Shown: positions 5,381 to 6,001 of the stretch, in pieces
Position numbering within the stretch: position 1 is the first letter of the stretch
How the letters are laid out: the number at the start of each line of letters is the position of its first letter
Source of the DNA: Streptomyces sp. NRRL F-5630
Lineage (GTDB): Bacteria > Actinomycetota > Actinomycetes > Streptomycetales > Streptomycetaceae
DNA length: 6,001 bases
Reading direction: 5' to 3'
Assembly (NCBI RefSeq): GCF_000719475.1
Contig: NZ_JOGO01000150.1
Coordinates: forward strand, 1 to 6,001
Notes under the pieces: generated by a model
Database searches by the model: none
What the model saw: only the letters and a program-made list of their open reading frames with translations
What the model was told of the DNA's origin: nothing
Position numbers and translations under genes: made by a program

Positions 5381-5392
5381 CTCACCACAGTA
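5378..5392 (-). promoter_or_regulatory. Candidate leaderless promoter of upp
   Basis: On the minus strand, TACTGT (5392-5387) is followed by GGTGAG and then the ATG (5380-5378). The hexamer thus ends 6 nt before the start codon, the same spacing as at 2686 and 3914. GGTGAG resembles a Shine-Dalgarno core but directly abuts the ATG, too close to act as one. No good -35 is seen at 16-19 bp. Confidence 0.5.
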
Positions 5393-5449
5393 ACCGGACG
5401 CCCCCACGCCCCCCGACCGGCATCAAAGCCCCCAGCCCGGGGAACCGAA

Positions 5450-5473
5450 GGGGCACAAGGGCGAGGGGTGCCC
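5450..5473. promoter_or_regulatory. Inverted repeat in the upp/small-gene divergent region
   Basis: GGGCAC (5451-5456) and GTGCCC (5468-5473) form 6-bp arms around 11 nt, and the right arm sits inside GGTGCCCACC (5467-5476). It lies 10-17 nt upstream of the small gene's start region, so it could be a leader hairpin or an operator. No function can be assigned. Confidence 0.25.
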
Positions 5474-5489
5474 ACCGGGGCGGAGGACG

Positions 5490-5762
5490 GTGACGGAAGG
5501 CATGACTGAGGCAACGGAACGTGACGGAGACGACCCGCGCCGCGAGCGCGGAGCCGCTGGTGGCGGCGGGACAGGGTCCACGGAGCGGCCCGATAAGGAC
5601 TCCTCCGTGCCCCCGCCGGACCTGGAGCGGCGCCGTCGCCGGGCGGAGTTCCTGCGGGATCTGAAGGAGGCCCAGGAGCTGCGCGAGCGCGTCCAGCCGC
5701 GCCGGGCCAGGGCGGCTCGCATGCGGCGTCAGCAACTGCGGATGCGGAGCTTCAGGTGGTGA
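5490..5762 (+). CDS. Small charged conserved-looking hypothetical protein
   Basis: This 90-residue protein has no recognised domain. The N-terminal 43 residues are Glu/Asp/Gly-rich and probably disordered. Residues 44-80 (from DLERRRRRAEFLRDLKEAQ) form a strongly charged amphipathic helix or coiled coil rich in Arg, Glu and Leu. The protein ends in RMRSFRW. I have a recollection of similar Streptomyces proteins with an almost identical Met/Arg-Phe-Arg-Trp tail beside upp, which is why I call it real; this is unverified. GTG 5490 has GGAGG (5482-5486) only 3 nt upstream, and ATG 5502 is the alternative start with GGAAGG almost touching it. Neither is ideal. Possible roles for such a basic helix include nucleic-acid or ribosome binding, but this is speculation. 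It diverges from upp. Confidence 0.7.
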   Translation: MTEGMTEATERDGDDPRRERGAAGGGGTGSTERPDKDSSVPPPDLERRRRRAEFLRDLKEAQELRERVQPRRARAARMRRQQLRMRSFRW

Positions 5763-6001
5763 GGAGACTGCACCGGCCCGAGACCCACGCCCGTACAGGC
5801 GCCGGCACAGGCACCCACCCGCTCACCCTTCGCCCCCGCAACAAGCGCCCATGCGCACCCCGCACCCGCACCCGCACCCGCACCCGCACCCGCACCCGCA
5901 CAGACACCACGCGCATCTGAGCCCGCACGCCCCAGCCACCCTCGCCACCCCAGCCACCCCCGCGCTCCCCACACCCCCGGCACCCCTGTCACACCCACCG
6001 C
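5763..6001. other. C-rich low-complexity gene-free right edge
   Basis: No credible gene is seen here. The plus strand is dominated by C with many CACC and GCACC words, including the hexamer array listed separately and a looser CAGCCACCC/CGCCACCCC repeat at about 5933-5960. The one sizeable open frame (minus strand) encodes a Gly/Ala low-complexity product with no ribosome binding site. The next gene probably lies outside the window. Confidence 0.6.
5861..5900 (+). repeat. Hexamer tandem array, (CGCACC)x6
   Basis: Six perfect copies of CGCACC run from 5861 to 5896, followed by a partial CGCA. The array lies about 100 bp after the small gene's stop codon, in C-rich DNA. The unit is a multiple of three, so a translated frame would give a simple dipeptide repeat, but no gene is supported here. 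Confidence 0.9.

Noticed and set aside
4817..5509. 230-residue plus-strand frame opposite upp
   Set aside because: The minus strand encodes a complete uracil phosphoribosyltransferase with all motifs, so the plus frame is a shadow.
5729..5998. 89-residue minus-strand frame at the right edge
   Set aside because: It is a Gly/Ala low-complexity product generated by the C-rich repeats and the CGCACC array, with no ribosome binding site.

Overview
The window is high-GC actinobacterial DNA, almost certainly Streptomyces or a close relative. The genes use G/C at most third codon positions, GTG starts occur, and the uracil phosphoribosyltransferase and its neighbours look like a familiar Streptomyces chromosomal neighbourhood. 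This assignment rests on recognition of sequence style and protein families; no database search was run.

Layout, left to right. Positions 1-232 are G-rich, weakly repetitive DNA with no gene. Two small unrecognised plus-strand genes follow: an Ala/Pro-rich protein with an N-terminal membrane or signal segment (233-622) and a 73-residue Pro/Glu-rich protein with a good ribosome binding site (687-908). A TetR-family repressor gene (869-1555, minus) is divergent from an SDR/NmrA-type oxidoreductase gene resembling QorB (1695-2573, plus). Their 139-bp shared intergenic region carries an inverted repeat that overlaps the likely repressor promoter, so this looks like a self-contained repressor/oxidoreductase switch. 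A nested stem-loop (2619-2656) follows the oxidoreductase gene. Next is a 98-residue protein of a type that I recall being annotated in Streptomyces as a VapB-family antitoxin (2698-2994); no toxin gene adjoins it.

Positions 2995-3895 are about 900 bp without a credible gene. They are a mosaic of short direct and tandem repeats, including 12 perfect copies of a GGC-AGA-C heptamer, a 32-bp tandem pair and four CACGTG palindromes within 182 bp. After this island come a single-pass membrane protein with a LytR C-terminal domain (3926-4552, plus) and, convergent to it, upp (4745-5380, minus), the pyrimidine salvage enzyme. A conserved-looking 90-residue charged protein of unknown function (5490-5762, plus) is divergent from upp. 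The right edge (5763-6001) is C-rich and contains a CGCACC hexamer repeat.

The most interesting regulatory pattern is that three genes (the VapB-like gene, the LytR_C gene and upp) each have a -10-like hexamer ending exactly 6 nt before the start codon and no usable Shine-Dalgarno sequence, which predicts leaderless transcripts. The TetR, SDR and two left-hand small genes instead have recognisable ribosome binding sites. No mobile element, CRISPR array, tRNA or rRNA gene was seen. No clearly new multi-gene system is evident; the repeat island and the shared leaderless architecture are the parts that most deserve a second look.
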